Shown: positions 20,792-31,545, numbered from the stretch's first letter. The stretch is DNA of 64,000 bases from Limnephilus marmoratus (GCA_917880885.1 OU862915.1:38076676-38140675); one strand, 5' to 3'. Notes: generated by a model from the letters alone, not told the origin. Numbers and translations: made by a program.

Positions 20792-21337
20792 AATCTTATA
20801 TATAAAAATTAATCGCTGAATGTGTTGCTAAGCGCAAATCTCGAGAGCAGCTAAACCGATTTCGCTAATTCTTTTAGAATATTCCTTGAAGTACGAGAAT
20901 GGTTCTTACGGAGAGAAAAATTAAGAAAATTGGATAATTTCAGAAAACCTAACGATTATCGCACGTTTGACAGTTCGCGTGTTTGAGAATGACATTTTAC
21001 AAAACAATGATTGTTAAATCAGGATTCTATTTTTAAAAATCTTTATTTGTAGCAGGTACTTCCCTAATAGTTTGAATCGAATCAAGAATTTTAGATATTT
21101 TAAATAGGTACCTATGTTAGGTACCAAATTTAATATACATGAAAAATGGAAATTTGAATAAAAATTGTAAAAGGTGGCACGCGGGCGGTTTAAAAACTGA
21201 ATATACTGGGATTGAATATATGGAAAGCGGGAGTGAGGGAGAGATGGCCAAAAAGGGGGAAAGGGGGGGGGGGAGGTGGAGGAGGCGAAGTAGGAACCCC
21301 CCTTACACCATGCGAGCGAAGCCGCGGGAAAAAGCTA
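20792..21337 (-). mobile_element. CCCGCGG-type repeat F, minus copy
   Basis: Minus strand begins ACTAGCTTTTTCCCGCGGCT, then TCGCTCGCATGGTGTAAGGG, a pyrimidine-rich tract, CAGTTTTTAAACCGCCCGCG and TGCCACC, and runs on to CGCTTAGCAACACATTCAGC and TATATATAAG. Same family as 44.5, 45.0 and 56.0 kb. Non-coding. Confidence 0.75.
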
Positions 21338-21660
21338 GTCTTATTATAAAAATGAATCGCTAAATGTGTTGCTAAGCGCGTAACTTTCGTACGACTGCAC
21401 CAAATTGGATAATTCATTTTTTGTGTGTTCGTTATTGTCAGGACAAGGTTTTTATAAACTTTTCGGTGAGCTCTGGCATTATGAAAATTGTATTAAAAAT
21501 TGCTATTGGTGGCACGCGAGGTTTGAAAACTGAATGTATGGAAAGCGGGAGGGAGGGAGAGATGGGGGAGGGGGGAGGGAGGGCCGTGAGAGGGGGGGAG
21601 GTGGAGGAGGCGGAGTGGGAACCCCCTTACACCATGCGAGCGAAGCCGCGGGAAAAATCA
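21338..21660 (-). mobile_element. CCCGCGG-type repeat F, second tandem minus copy
   Basis: Minus strand reads TTTTTCCCGCGGCTTCGCTC, GCATGGTGTAAGGGGGTTCC, a long CCTCCCC tract, TTTCAAACCTCGCGTGCCAC, and the GAGCTC and ACGAAAGTTACGCGC segments. It lies immediately beside the previous copy in the same orientation. Confidence 0.75.
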
Positions 21661-21804
21661 TCAAAATCGAAGTATTGTATTCCACATTTTTCTCCTCCAA
21701 AACTCAACCGATTTTTAAGGTTTTTACGTCTGTATGTTTTACTTAAAAAAAAAAACATTAAGTATATGGTTTGTATACTGAACGCCTGTTGATGGCATTT
21801 AAAC

Positions 21805-22072
21805 CACCAGCTGCATGGCAGACCGGATCGGGAGAGAATGGTCGAGGGACTTTGATCCTTTGACTTCTCCAGCTCTCCACTCTTTAGGAACATCACTTTG
21901 CACCGCAGTGGGAATGATAGATTCATACGTCCGTAACTCCTGGACACAACGACCCCTCGATTCCTATCCAACCCCAATACCCATTTCCTTCCCAGACCTT
22001 CCTCTCCTTCCTTTCCTAAAAATACCATCCACAAAGATGACATAGGCCCTGAGGGGAATTATTTTCCTCAGC
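21805..22072 (+). mobile_element. SINE family A copy, 5'-truncated
   Basis: Has GCATGGCAGACCGGATCGGG, TTTGACTTCTCCAGC, TTTGCACCGCAGTGGGAATG, ACTCCTGGACACAACGACCC, TTCCTCTCCTTCC and the 3' palindrome CCCTGAGGGGAATTATTTTC. The head is missing. Confidence 0.85.
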
Positions 22073-22079
22073 TAAAAAC

Positions 22080-22912
22080 AAAATCTTAAAAATTTTGGAG
22101 GGTCCCAATTCTTGTAAGAAGTAATCAATAAAAAAAAAACAAAACGTTCCGACCGATAAGTGGTCGATATCTACGAGTATATTGTATTAAAAAATATTTG
22201 CAGTTGTGTCAAAATCCAAAGACGAAATTGGGGAATGCGTTTGTATGAACAAAACGCCGCGGGTGCCCGGTTTCTCATTCTAACTAAATTAAAACCCAAG
22301 GTTTCAACTATAAGTTGATACCCTCTTGACCTGTATAAATAAATGCTTTCAACCATAATATCATTTGCTATTATTAGCCCGTGCTTGAAGTTTTAAATTT
22401 GAACCGGAACCACTCGCATCCCTGCAAAATGCCCTGCCACTCGACGACAGTTCAACCCTTTCCATTAGCGAATTAATTAAGTACTTCTACCCTTCCTCTC
22501 ATGCCTCTGATTGCTGTTTGGTTGAAATAGCCTGAGGGAGGGCTATATAATTCAAATTTTAAATTATTTGAAATATCGAATAATCTGCTTAGGTTAGGGG
22601 ATGGTGTTTCGACCAGTTCGCAGTTAATTAGGCAAACCGCCATTCACGCTTCAAACACTGGGTGCCGTTGCGTCGGCTAAAATGTCGCCTTTTAAAAGTT
22701 TTTTATAGCTTTTTACATTGTATAGAAATACGATACACAAGATCAGCTTCTGGATTATTAAAGGTTTTAATTTCATATTACTATGAAATATTTTGAAAAG
22801 GATGTAACAGCACGTATCCGAAGGATTATAACCAGCGATTTCTGAACATATTTTCGAGTAAAAAATGTACATACCAATTTGCTGCGAATGATATATTTTT
22901 CTATTTTTTTTT
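22080..22912. other. Unassigned stretch
   Basis: Moderately AT-rich, no gene or shared repeat recognised. Confidence 0.45.
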
Positions 22913-22998
22913 TTTTTTTTACATTAACTCCACACAGGAGGCCCTGAGAAAAATAATTTCCCTCAGGGCCTATGTCATCTGGGATGCTGTGTGGAGTA
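22913..22998 (-). mobile_element. Family A 3' end only
   Basis: Minus strand: CACACAGCATCCCAGATGAC, then the palindrome CCCTGAGGGAAATTATTTTT, then CAGGGCCTCCTGTGTGGAGT and TAATGTAAAAAA. A severely 5'-truncated SINE or LINE A copy; the two cannot be told apart from this end alone. Confidence 0.85.
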
Positions 22999-22999
22999 C

Positions 23000-23654
23000 A
23001 TACATTATACGAGTACATCGCCACTGATTATGCGTCGTGAAGGATCAAGTGATACGCGCTCTCTCTCGTCTTACCGGGCTGCTGGAATGAGACGTTGGAA
23101 GGTTGCGTATCATGCGCGCTAGGCTCTACCCAACTAGTCGGTGGCGACGTGTGGTGGAAAAATGTATTTTTCGTTTTAAATCTGTAAAAATCCAAATATG
23201 CTCATGAATCCCTGGTTTAAATGTTTTGAGTGAGTGCTGTTACTCCCTACATGTAGCATACGTGTGATAATTCAGACTAGCAGTTAAAAACCCGCTTTGC
23301 TGGTTTTTCTGCTGAGCCCTGTGGGCGGCTTTTGATTCGGCGCCATCTTGTGACGAGTTATTTGGTTAGAAACCGAATTACAACGGTAGCTTTGTCTGAA
23401 AATCTACGTACACGGATGTTTAAATGGTGCGACGGGTAAGGCGCGGCGGCAAACATACGATGGAAGCCGGATTCTTAAATTCAACCACGCAGACGCAAGG
23501 CTATTAATAACGTTCGATTGTCGCTTCTCCACAGATTTACGTAGTAAATTGTAAGGATTAACACCTCATGATAGTATTGATGACAACCATCCTTCGATGA
23601 GAGAAACTGAAATATAAGAATCTAGAGAGAGATAATACTTATCTACTCGCACCA
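23000..23654. other. Unassigned stretch, comparatively GC-rich
   Basis: Holds inverted GATACGCGC / GCGTATC motifs (23051, 23106) and a small hairpin with AAAAACC / GGTTTTT arms (23287-23309). No coding frame recognised. It could be single-copy DNA. Confidence 0.4.
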
Positions 23655-23870
23655 CGTTTTGGAGGGATGGATTCATACGCCCGTCAATCATGGGCTGGTT
23701 GACCCCCAGATTCCCACCTCTGATGCCTTTTTCTTTCCCAAAACTTACTCTCCTACCATTTCTTAAAAAATCCTTCCAGAGAGCATCCCCAAGATAACAT
23801 AGGCCCCGAGGGAAAATATTTTCCTTAAATATTTATTTAAAGATATTTTCCTCGAGACTTCTCGCGAGAA
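23655..23870 (+). mobile_element. SINE family A copy, 5'-truncated and diverged
   Basis: Has GGATTCATACGCCCGTCA, GACCCCCAGATTCCCACC, TTTCTTTCCCAAAACTTACT, GAGCATCCCCAAGATAACAT, and GGCCCCGAGGGAAAATATTT. The terminal palindrome is interrupted by a duplicated ATATTTATTTAAAGATAT. Confidence 0.75.
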
Positions 23871-23879
23871 CAAGCACTT

Positions 23880-25035
23880 ATCCACACTCTCATTTTTCTC
23901 ACTCGTGATCTGTTTCCCATCCGGTATGGACGACATCACAGACGATATTCAAAATGCTTTGGTTTGGCTCTGTGCGCCATGGCATATTATAATTTTGTGA
24001 ACGTTGTGACGTTGAACGTTGTAGTTAGCCCTTGATTTAGAAAGGAATCTAGAGCGTCATATGCAAATCATGTAGGTTTATAAATTTCATTTTCACCAGC
24101 ACCCGATTTGGAGGAATCATTCACCATTTCTCTATATTTCCGTTAACTAGCAAAAAGGGAATCTTTTTTCTTTTTGAGTTCAGGTACTTTCATCTCCATT
24201 ATTTCTCCAAGTCTGTTCCACGCATCGTGGTTCAAACTTTTGTAATTCGATGTTTTGCATCCCATAACACCGGTTCAGATTGAAAATATTCTATAAATTA
24301 CAACTCTTGTTGATTTTTTATACAAAGAAACAAAATTTTCGAACCAAAACAAAATATATCGCACGTCTACTCTCAACCGCTCACTAAACAACACTGAGAC
24401 AAAACGTGAGTGTAGTAGCCTTCTTGCTTCTCGCCCGAGAAATCCTTTGAAGCGGCCAAATTCACCGATAACAATCCGAGAACAGCCGAGTCCAAGAAAG
24501 AGAATGCGAGAAACACCTCACATTCTCGCTTCTCGGGTGTTCTCGGGGCTTCTCGCCGAGAGTCTGGATGGGCTATAAGGTTTACATTGTGGAACAAATG
24601 TAAAAAAAGGTAAGCGCCTGGCTACGGAATTAGTCATTTATCCATTTTTATAGTAATATTATCTACCGCGCAGTTTTTTTTAAAGAAATTAAAACCATGG
24701 GCCCATTTACTATGGTACGCCTAGAGAATTGTATTACATGGTAGTGTCAAGTTTCGATTGACCACACAATTTACTCCCGCGACCAGCCATTTGCATTTTG
24801 TTTTATTTTTAAAGGGAATTCTGACCTATTTTTCGAGAATTATGCAAATGGATGCTTTGCACGATAAAATTTCCTTTGACCTTGTTTGATAATATGGGCC
24901 ATACAAATTTTCGGCATTTTGTTTATTTTGATACGGCAAATAAATAATATCATGAATGAAATCATTTTTTTCAAAACTTTAAAGTTCGATTCGATTGATT
25001 TTAGAACTGGGGTCAACGAATGAGTTCACATACGT
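23880..25035. other. Unassigned stretch with a TTCTCG/CGAGAA cluster at 24425-24560
   Basis: The cluster packs about nine TTCTCG or CGAGAA hexamers, in both orientations, into ~135 bp. The rest shows no gene or shared repeat. Confidence 0.45.
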
Positions 25036-25039
25036 TCCC

Positions 25040-25980
25040 AACCTTTGTGGCTCATCGCCCATTTTTTTTCAATTATATTTTTAGTCAATACCCCTTCATC
25101 CTTGAGTGATAGAAGAAATATTTTCGATCTGGTTTTTTTATTTAAAATCTTACATAATACAATTGACTGCCCTGAATTCTTGGCACTCATAAATTTTAAT
25201 GTGCCGGCGAGAGACACGAGGTCAGTACTACCATTTTACTGTGGTAATACTACGACCATGGCACAATTCAATGTAGCACTACACAGAATCCAACACTTGG
25301 GCAATATGTATTCGCACATAGATGTATGGAATGTGTCACTGACACAATTTAAAAATGAAATAATGAAATCATTTATCTGTGATACAAGTACTCACTAAGG
25401 AATTCTTTGGTAAATTTAATAAACTACTCGTTCATCGACAAACTTGCTAAACTATCTTTACCTATCCTATTAATGTTATTAAATGTAATGTCTTAGTAAA
25501 ATCATTGTAATATATATTATAAACCATCATAACCTGTAGTATTATTTAGTTATATTAAAAAAAAATGATTTAACTTTCTCAACTAAAATATTAAAATCCG
25601 AATTGGAGTTCCGAACTCCTGCAACTTGCAGAGGTACTGGAGGTACCATCGATGTAGCGGTTTGCCACTTTGCGAAACTAATACTTAGGTTTTATTAGAC
25701 ATGGTTAATGTTGCAATTTTGTAAACCTCTGATCACCATACTTTAAAATTTTTGTTGTTTGTATTTTTATATCATGTATACATTTCTTTATCGTAACTTA
25801 TCGTTATTATATCTTACTGTACTTAAAATTTTTGTTGCTTACATTTTTATTTAATTTATCTGCTTTTTCATTTCTATTGTAATTTTATTTATATTATTTC
25901 CTTCTCGTGTTAAAGATGTACTGCCTTTATTTATTTATGTAAAAGCCTTCTGGGCGTATAATAAAAAAAATTAAAAAAAA
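25040..25980 (+). mobile_element. LINE 3' end: C-terminal RT fragment plus 3' UTR
   Basis: 25045-25398 reads DRRNIFDLVFLFKILHNTID, CPEFLALINFNVPARDTRS and a terminus like the H-family protein at 50.0-50.2 kb (RRKIIDLTFLFKI, LLHLIDFKVPTRATRQ). A ~560-bp AT-rich 3' UTR follows, with AAAGCCTTCTGGGCGTATAA just before the A-rich end, comparable to AAAGCCCATCAGGGCGTTGA at the end of the 50.6-kb LINE. Heavily 5'-truncated. Confidence 0.8.
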
Positions 25981-26007
25981 TAAAATCCCCTCCCCCTTCC
26001 CCCTACC

Positions 26008-26282
26008 CCATATAGGTCGCTACGTTTGGTGACATAGAAGGGGTAGCCGGATTCAAGGGGGAGGTTTGTCTAGGTCTCAAAGGCGAATGCATTTGCTCAC
26101 CTACTGCATGGTGGGTTAAAGGGGGAGAGGATGATTTCATACGCCCGTTTTTTTAATCCCAGATTCCTACCAACCTCTCATATCTTTTTTTCTTCCCAGA
26201 ACTTCCTCTCATTCTTTCCTCAAAAGACCTTCAACACGGCATCCCCAAAGATGTTCCTGTGTAAAGCACATATAAAAAAAAT
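26008..26282 (+). mobile_element. SINE family A copy
   Basis: Has TAGGTCGCTACGTTTGGTGA, GGGGTAGCCGGATTCA, GGTTTGTCTAGGTCTCAAAG, TTCATACGCCCG, AACTTCCTCTCATTC, CGGCATCCCCAAAGATG and an A-tail. The palindromic segment before the tail is deleted. Confidence 0.8.
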
Positions 26283-26427
26283 ATATTTACAAAATAAAAA
26301 TAGGGTAGGGTTAATAATTGAAATCATTTAAATAAATTCTTTCAACACGGTCTTACTAATCGCAGTTTAATGATGACTTTGAAAGCAGAAATGTCACACC
26401 ACGTTACCACGTTATCCGCCCTATAAC

Positions 26428-26952
26428 TGTGCTTGTGGTCAGTGGTCAGTGGCGTAGGCTAGCATGGGTGGCACCCGGGACGGATTGACGGGAGGAGCGT
26501 AATGGGACAGAGTTGGACGGGTTCTAGCATAATATTTACCACAACGGAGGGGGCGGAATGGGATAGAGTGGGACTGGTTTTAGCAGAATATTTACCACAA
26601 TGGAGGGGGCGGAATGGGATAGAGTGGGACGGGTTCTAGCAGAATATTTACCACAATGGAGGGGGCGGAATGGGATAGAGTGGGACGGGTTCTAGCAGAA
26701 TATTTACCACAATGGAGGGGGCGGAATGGGATAGAGTGAGACGGGTTCTAGCAGAATATTTACCACAATGGAGGGGGTGGTATGGATTAGAGTGGGACGG
26801 GTTCAAGCAGAATATTTACCACAACGGAGGGGGCGGAATGGTACAGAGTGGGACGGGTTCTAGCAGAATATTTACCACAACGGAGTGGGTAGAACCGGGT
26901 AGGATGGGGTGGGGCGAAACAGAATACCATAATGGCCACTGACCACAAGGTA
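26428..26952. repeat. 56-bp minisatellite bounded by short inverted repeats
   Basis: About seven copies of a 56-bp unit (GGACGGGTTCTAGCAGAATA, TTTACCACAATGGAGGGGGC, GGAATGGGATAGAGTG), with unit starts at 26515, 26571, 26627, 26683, 26739, 26795 and 26851. The array is bracketed by CTTGTGGTCAGTGG at ~26431 and its inverse CCACTGACCACAAG at ~26937. The frame through it is repeat-encoded noise. Confidence 0.9.
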
Positions 26953-27104
26953 CAATAATGATAAACTGAATATTGGCCCGATTTTTTTTATTCAGACTTC
27001 TCGACCAAGGACCGCCCGAGAGCTGGCTCGTTTATTGACCGGCGCGGTCCATCGCGGACCATCTTCAAGCCTCTAGCGGACCACTGATTGGGAAACCCTG
27101 CTAT

Positions 27105-27780
27105 AAAGGAACCCCGAGGAAAAAAATCTCACAGGACCAATGTCTTTTTTGGGGATGCTGTGTGGAGGGTATTTGTGGGGAAATAAAAGAGAAAAATCTG
27201 GGGAAAAGGTACGAGGGGTGAATAGGAAAATCTGGGAAAAAGGTATGAGGGGCGAATAGGGATCGGGGAGTCAATGGGTTCAGGAGTGACAAACCTATGA
27301 ATCGAGACAGTCCGGCTGGAAAGGCCAAAAGGTCTATCTCAGTAAGTCACTACCGATCCGGCCCGCCACGCGGCAGGTGGGCAAAATCATCCGTCAAGAC
27401 CTCGACAAACCTCACCATGAACCCGAGAACCCCTGCAAAGAACCAGTTGGGGTGACCTGCCTAGCGAATCCGTTTTTTTTTTGTGGGATCGTTTTTGGAT
27501 AACGGACGTTATCTCCTGTCAGATTTGTGTGATTTTTACATATTTACTACCACATAATTCAGTTTAGATCGATTTAAACACGAATTCCTGCAAGTATGCA
27601 TGATTATTTATTAATTTAATGTTCGTTGTATATAGAAAAAGGAAATAAAAGTCACACAAATCTGACAGGAGATTACGTCCTATCTAATAACGATCCCACA
27701 AAAAATATGGAATCCCTAGGCTGTTGGTTATTCAATAAATGGGACCCGGGGAGGCGGTTCACATACGCACCTTCCAAATT
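27105..27780 (-). mobile_element. SINE family A copy split by a MITE
   Basis: The 3' part (27105-27470, minus) has CACAGCATCCCCAAAAAAGA, GGTTCATGGTGAGGTTTG and CAGGTCACCCCAACTGG. The 5' head continues beyond the MITE at 27707-27780 (TCCCATTTATTGAATAACCA and the GGGAGGCGG-like head, matching the 52.8-kb copy). The C-rich middle carries an extra partial repeat. Confidence 0.8.
27473..27706. mobile_element. TIR MITE with ~58-bp inverted ends
   Basis: Left arm TTTTTTTTGTGGGATCG through CTCCTGTCAGATTTGTGTGA. The right arm is its inverse (TCACACAAATCTGACAGGAG to CGATCCCACAAAAAA). The ~115-bp interior is non-coding. GAATCC flanks both sides (27467 and 27710), a possible target duplication. A shorter relative lies at 8068-8155. 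Confidence 0.85.
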
Positions 27781-27784
27781 CTAA

Positions 27785-28350
27785 TTTTGTGTTCTAAAAT
27801 TGTTCATGAAATTGTTTGAAATATTTTTTTTACGGACACGGCCGGCCGTGGCGCCATGGTGATTGTATCATATTTTTTTAACAAAATGCTCAATAAAAAA
27901 TACAAAATTGCAAAAAAGTGTTTTATAATTCTGGAGACGCTGGCAGTAACTACTAGAAAATTAACGTTTTAATATTTTATTACTACGTTTGATCTCGAAA
28001 TTTAGTTTCAAATTTTAGATTCCAATTAAAAATGTAACAGCGCCCCAGTCTCTAAACAAGATACTTCGGCGAGTATTTCAGCGATAAAATTTGTTATGAC
28101 CCGTGTGTATGATTTTTTACGAGATCGCTTAACTTGTAAAAAAATCTAAAACCTTCCAACTACGTATTATGTGCTTTTATTACTGTAGCACTGCGTAAAA
28201 TTTTCCTTGAAAGTAGGGATTTAGTTAAAAACTCAATGGGGTAATGTAAATAGTTATAATATAAATGTGGTAAATTTATCTTAATTGTTGCTCTAACTAT
28301 GCGACTGAAAAAATCATTATTTAAAAAAAAAATAACGAGCTTTTGTTAGT
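27785..28350. other. Unassigned AT-rich stretch
   Basis: Contains one short GC block (ACGGCCGGCCGTGGCGCC, 27838). No gene or shared repeat recognised. Confidence 0.4.
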
Positions 28351-28352
28351 TC

Positions 28353-28500
28353 AATTTGGGAGGCAGATATGGTTACGTGGTTTGTTGACTTAGCAGGGGT
28401 GTTCAGATTCATGAGGTGAAGTTTATCTAGGTCGTGAAGCCGGATCGGGTGATACTGGTTATGGTACCGTTTGACCTATTCACGAGGACTCCAGAGAGTG
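28353..28500 (+). mobile_element. SINE family A 5' part, diverged
   Basis: Starts CAATTTGGGAGGCAGATATG and continues GACTTAGCAGGGGTGTTCAG, ATTCATGAGGTGAAG, TTTATCTAGGTCGTGAAG and TTTGACCTATTCACGAGGAC. The 3' half is absent. This is not the usual 5' truncation, so it has been deleted or rearranged. Confidence 0.7.
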
Positions 28501-28639
28501 GTGTGATTTTGATAATTTTATTTGTAGGTGAATTTATTGAGCAAGGAAGGTAAATAAACCATCCCATACCAAAGAATTTTATAAACCGACGTCAACTCTT
28601 TCTAGTTGTTCTGATCTGGTCATCAAACTTGGCTAAAGC

Positions 28640-28735
28640 TTTTTCAAACAAGGCTTTAATTTTTAATGGTGATCTTACACCAGAGAGCTATACCTATTGA
28701 CACTATCTTCCACTCGCTATTAATAATAGAAATTA
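28640..28735 (-). mobile_element. SINE family D fragment
   Basis: The plus strand shows AATGGTGATCTTACACCAGA and CACTATCTTCCACTC, matching the bodies at 19.58-19.64 and 63.18-63.23 kb. Short and diverged. Confidence 0.55.
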
Positions 28736-28807
28736 ATCAAGTAAAATTAAACCGAAATAAAACAGTAACTTTGTTTATAACCATGGTTTATTAATTATTT
28801 TTTTTTA

Positions 28808-28917
28808 ATACCGACCGGTTTCGCTTAACACAAGCATCTTCAAGGCATAAAATAAAACCGATAATTTTAAAGTTTAATTTTAAACCATGAAGATGCTTGT
28901 GTTAAGCGAAATCCGTC
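28808..28917. ncRNA. Inverted pair of hammerhead-ribozyme-like cores
   Basis: On the minus strand (28848 to 28808): ATGCC, TTGAAGA, GCTT-loop-AAGC, GAAA, CCGGTC, GGTAT. That is the order stem I / CUGANGA / stem II / GAAA / stem III / GUC / stem I of a type I hammerhead. ATGCC pairs with GGTAT (one G-U) and stem II has 4 bp. The first core C is a T. The plus-strand copy at 28884-28917 repeats CATGAAGATGCTTGTG and TTAAGCGAAA with a poorer stem I. Such motifs are known in terminal repeats of Penelope-like retroelements. Activity is untested. Confidence 0.55.
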
Positions 28918-29201
28918 AGAATTTAAAAAAATCGAGTGCAGTTAATACGAGGTAGAAGCGAAACATTACCAAAACAATCTCAACCAACGAGTCTTGAAAA
29001 TTGGGGTCATAATGGCAGCAGCTAATGAGCGCAGAACTGGTGCCATTTTTTATTTTATTTATTTGTTTATATTGTTTTTTTTATTTTTTTTTTTATTTTA
29101 GCATGTAAAATATAATGTACATTTAGATGATGTAATAATTTGCGTACATGTTCATGTTCAAATATCTTAATATCTACCACTCTTCGATAGAAGCATTACC
29201 C

Positions 29202-29463
29202 GAGACCAGCTCATTTTGGACAAAAAAAGTAAATATATACCCCAGTAGATAGGTAAAAATTAGATGTAATTAATGCTGTTTTTTAAAATAAAGATAACAA
29301 CATGGAGGTCATTGAAAAATGACATTTTCGTATTTTTAAATTTAAGAAATTAACGATAATATACATTATTTTCGATTTCCGCTCACGGAATTAATTACAT
29401 CAAATTATTACCTGTCTACTTGTGTAAAAATTTATTTTTTTTAGTGTAAAATGAGCTGGTCCC
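29202..29463. mobile_element. TIR MITE, 262 bp, ~74-bp inverted ends
   Basis: Left GAGACCAGCTCATTTTGGAC through AGATGTAATTAAT is the inverse of the right end ATTAATTACATCAAATTATT through AAAATGAGCTGGTCCC. The arms diverge by roughly 20%. Non-coding interior. Confidence 0.8.
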
Positions 29464-29469
29464 GGTTTT

Positions 29470-30128
29470 GTATAAAATTAATGAAACTAGATATGAATAT
29501 TGTTTCCAAGGATTACTAAGTAAAGCTGTTTGATTCATTATCTAATGCGCCACTGCGTTTGCAAATAAATTCAATGTTTCGGTTAAAATTAACGACGTTA
29601 TTTGCGAGTTTTATTACTGGGGAATCTCCCGCAAATTATACTACGCAAAATTTCGCGTTCAAACTCGGCTGTTCAGACCATCTCCATCCATTATTCGTAA
29701 TACATTATCCCAACAATCTCCAAGTTATTTAGTAACTGCTGGAACTAAGCTTATTAATTTTAACTGTGTCTATTTAACAGGGTACTTTGTGCAAACGATA
29801 TTAGCAAACACGCGTGCAAACTATTAACTATAGCGTGTAAAGCGGTTAACTACCGAAATAACAGTCATAAAAAGCTACCGCCAAGTGCCGATTGAAACAG
29901 GGATCTTGTTTGAAAGAAGCAAACGCTGAAAAAATCAAGTTGATGCTGTAGAACCCTGAAAGTTAGATACGCAGTAAAAGTGGAATTAGATTTTTTTCTG
30001 TGAATACGATGAACATGATATTAAGAAAAGAGATTTTATTTATTATTAGAAGTAGACGTGAAGTGGGCATTGGGCATGCTTCCTTTGAAGTCGTTTATTT
30101 TTTTAATGGTTTTTATTACAAGGGGGAG
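29470..30128. other. Unassigned stretch
   Basis: No gene or shared repeat recognised; base composition is less biased than its neighbours. Confidence 0.4.
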
Positions 30129-30129
30129 T

Positions 30130-30638
30130 ATATTAAATAATTTTATAGAGAAGTATTGTATATTTCTTTGTCAAAAGTCGTTTTAGTTGTATGTAGGTTG
30201 GTGGAATATGTGTTGTAATGTGGATCTTGTGAATCGGCCCAACTTTGTGTAAAGAGATCCTGCTTTTTGAATAGGTAAATTAGAATGTGTTTTGCGTATA
30301 ATTGTTTCAGTGACATTAAATTCAGTGATTTAAAAACGTAGTCTGTAGGAGTTCTGATAGGGATTTTCAAAATTGCCTTTTGTGTTATGAAGACTGATTT
30401 TATAGACGAATCGCAAGAGCCTCCCCATTCGATAAGATATTATTGTAGATGAGATTGGGGTAATGAAAAATAAATTTTATTTAGCTGTTTTTTTATCTAA
30501 TATGTTCCTTATTGTTTTGAAAAACAGGTGAGTTTTTTTTTTAATTTGTCGCTCACATTTTCCACTTGGGAGTTCCAATTTAAGTTTCGATCAATAGTTA
30601 TTCCAAAGTATTTTATTGTTTGTATTTCATTCAAACAG
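30130..30638 (-). pseudogene. LINE family J C-terminal fragment
   Basis: Minus strand: FGITIDRNLNWNSQVENVSD, KLKKKLTCFSKQ, IEWGGSCDSSIKSVF, AILKIPIRTPTDYVFKSLNL, MSLKQLYAKHILIYLFKKQD. This parallels LGVIVDKHLKWNEQVENTVT, IGWGGTF and LILKVITRKPS of the family J LINE at 9.4-11.3 kb. Stops are present. It abuts a family B fragment at 30640. Confidence 0.8.
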
Positions 30639-30644
30639 AACTAA

Positions 30645-30957
30645 GTAACTAACTATTAACGAACACGCCGTTTCCCCGCAGGGGTAGGCAGAGAGGACGG
30701 ACCGCCAAACATCTCGGTCTTGGTACACATACCTTACCTCGTTTACATTCATACAACGTCTCATACATGCTCTTCTATTGTTCTGACTCTTGACATGACC
30801 CGACTCAAGTATCTGATTCACTTGGTCATGCCATGTTTTTCTTAGGGGTCCTCGACTTCTACCATTCACATTTGCGACACATATTCCCCTTATACTACTT
30901 TCCTCGTTCATTCGCTCTACATGCCCAAATCATCGCAGCGTCCCTTTCTTAATCTTA
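30645..30957 (-). pseudogene. LINE family B fragment, 5'-truncated
   Basis: Minus strand: RNEESSIRGICVANVNGR, GPLRKTWHDQVNQILESGHV, KSQNNRRACMRRCMNVNEVR and DVWRSVLSAYPCGET, then a GTTAGTTACTTAG-type tail. It starts in the KKGTLRWFG region. Confidence 0.85.
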
Positions 30958-31021
30958 CACATTACGGGTCATTTATCATGGGCAATTATCTATTTTATAT
31001 TGTGTTGTTATTAACCATCAA

Positions 31022-31545
31022 AACAGAGCGTAGGGAGCACACTCCCTACGCCAAAGCGAACCCATCGCCCAGGAAGTGGAAACACAAACCTGCTATAACC
31101 TTTCCAAGCCAAAGTCTCAGCTATCGTGCTCAGGCTGAATGTCCTGGGGTGTCACGAACGATGCCTCCGAGGAGCAGGGTTGCATTTAGACCTTCTATTT
31201 CCCTGAACACTCGTGGGACAAAAAATTGGAGCATTCGAAAACTAGGGGCCTCTGGGGAACCTAGGAGTGCTGAGGCCACCTCTATGGACTTCCTTCGTGA
31301 GGCTTGTAGGAGAAGCCGTGGAGAGGAGAGCTGAGGCCATATACATGAACTCTTCCCTTGTGGGGCCTTCAGAGAACCAAGGGGAAGTGCACTTTCCGGC
31401 GCGGCGTGGGTCCTCGGGGAACCAAGGAGGAGTGAAGTGGAGAGATGATATCCTCTTCCAATGTAGGGAACCATGTAGGAGTGAAGAGGAGAAATGAGGC
31501 CATCTCTGTGATCTCTTCCCTTATGGGGCCTTTAGGGAACCACGG
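31022..31545. repeat. GC-rich block with 166-bp-spaced internal repeats
   Basis: 31320-31383 and 31486-31547 share GAGGAGA.TGAGGCCAT, CTCTTCCCTT.TGGGGCC and AGGGAACCA-type sequence at a spacing of ~166 bp. GGGAACC-type motifs recur between them. It opens with a perfect 10-bp-arm hairpin (GCGTAGGGAG / CTCCCTACGC, 31029-31052). Base composition contrasts sharply with the flanking AT-rich array, suggesting an insertion. The frames in it lack recognisable domains. Confidence 0.6.

Noticed and set aside
26470..26940. CRISPR-like array
   Set aside because: The 56-bp units are contiguous with no unique spacers, and the DNA is eukaryotic; it is a minisatellite.
31130..31497. Overlapping 76-137-aa frames in the GC-rich block
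   Set aside because: Frames on both strands are of similar length with no domain; explained by low stop density in GC-rich DNA.
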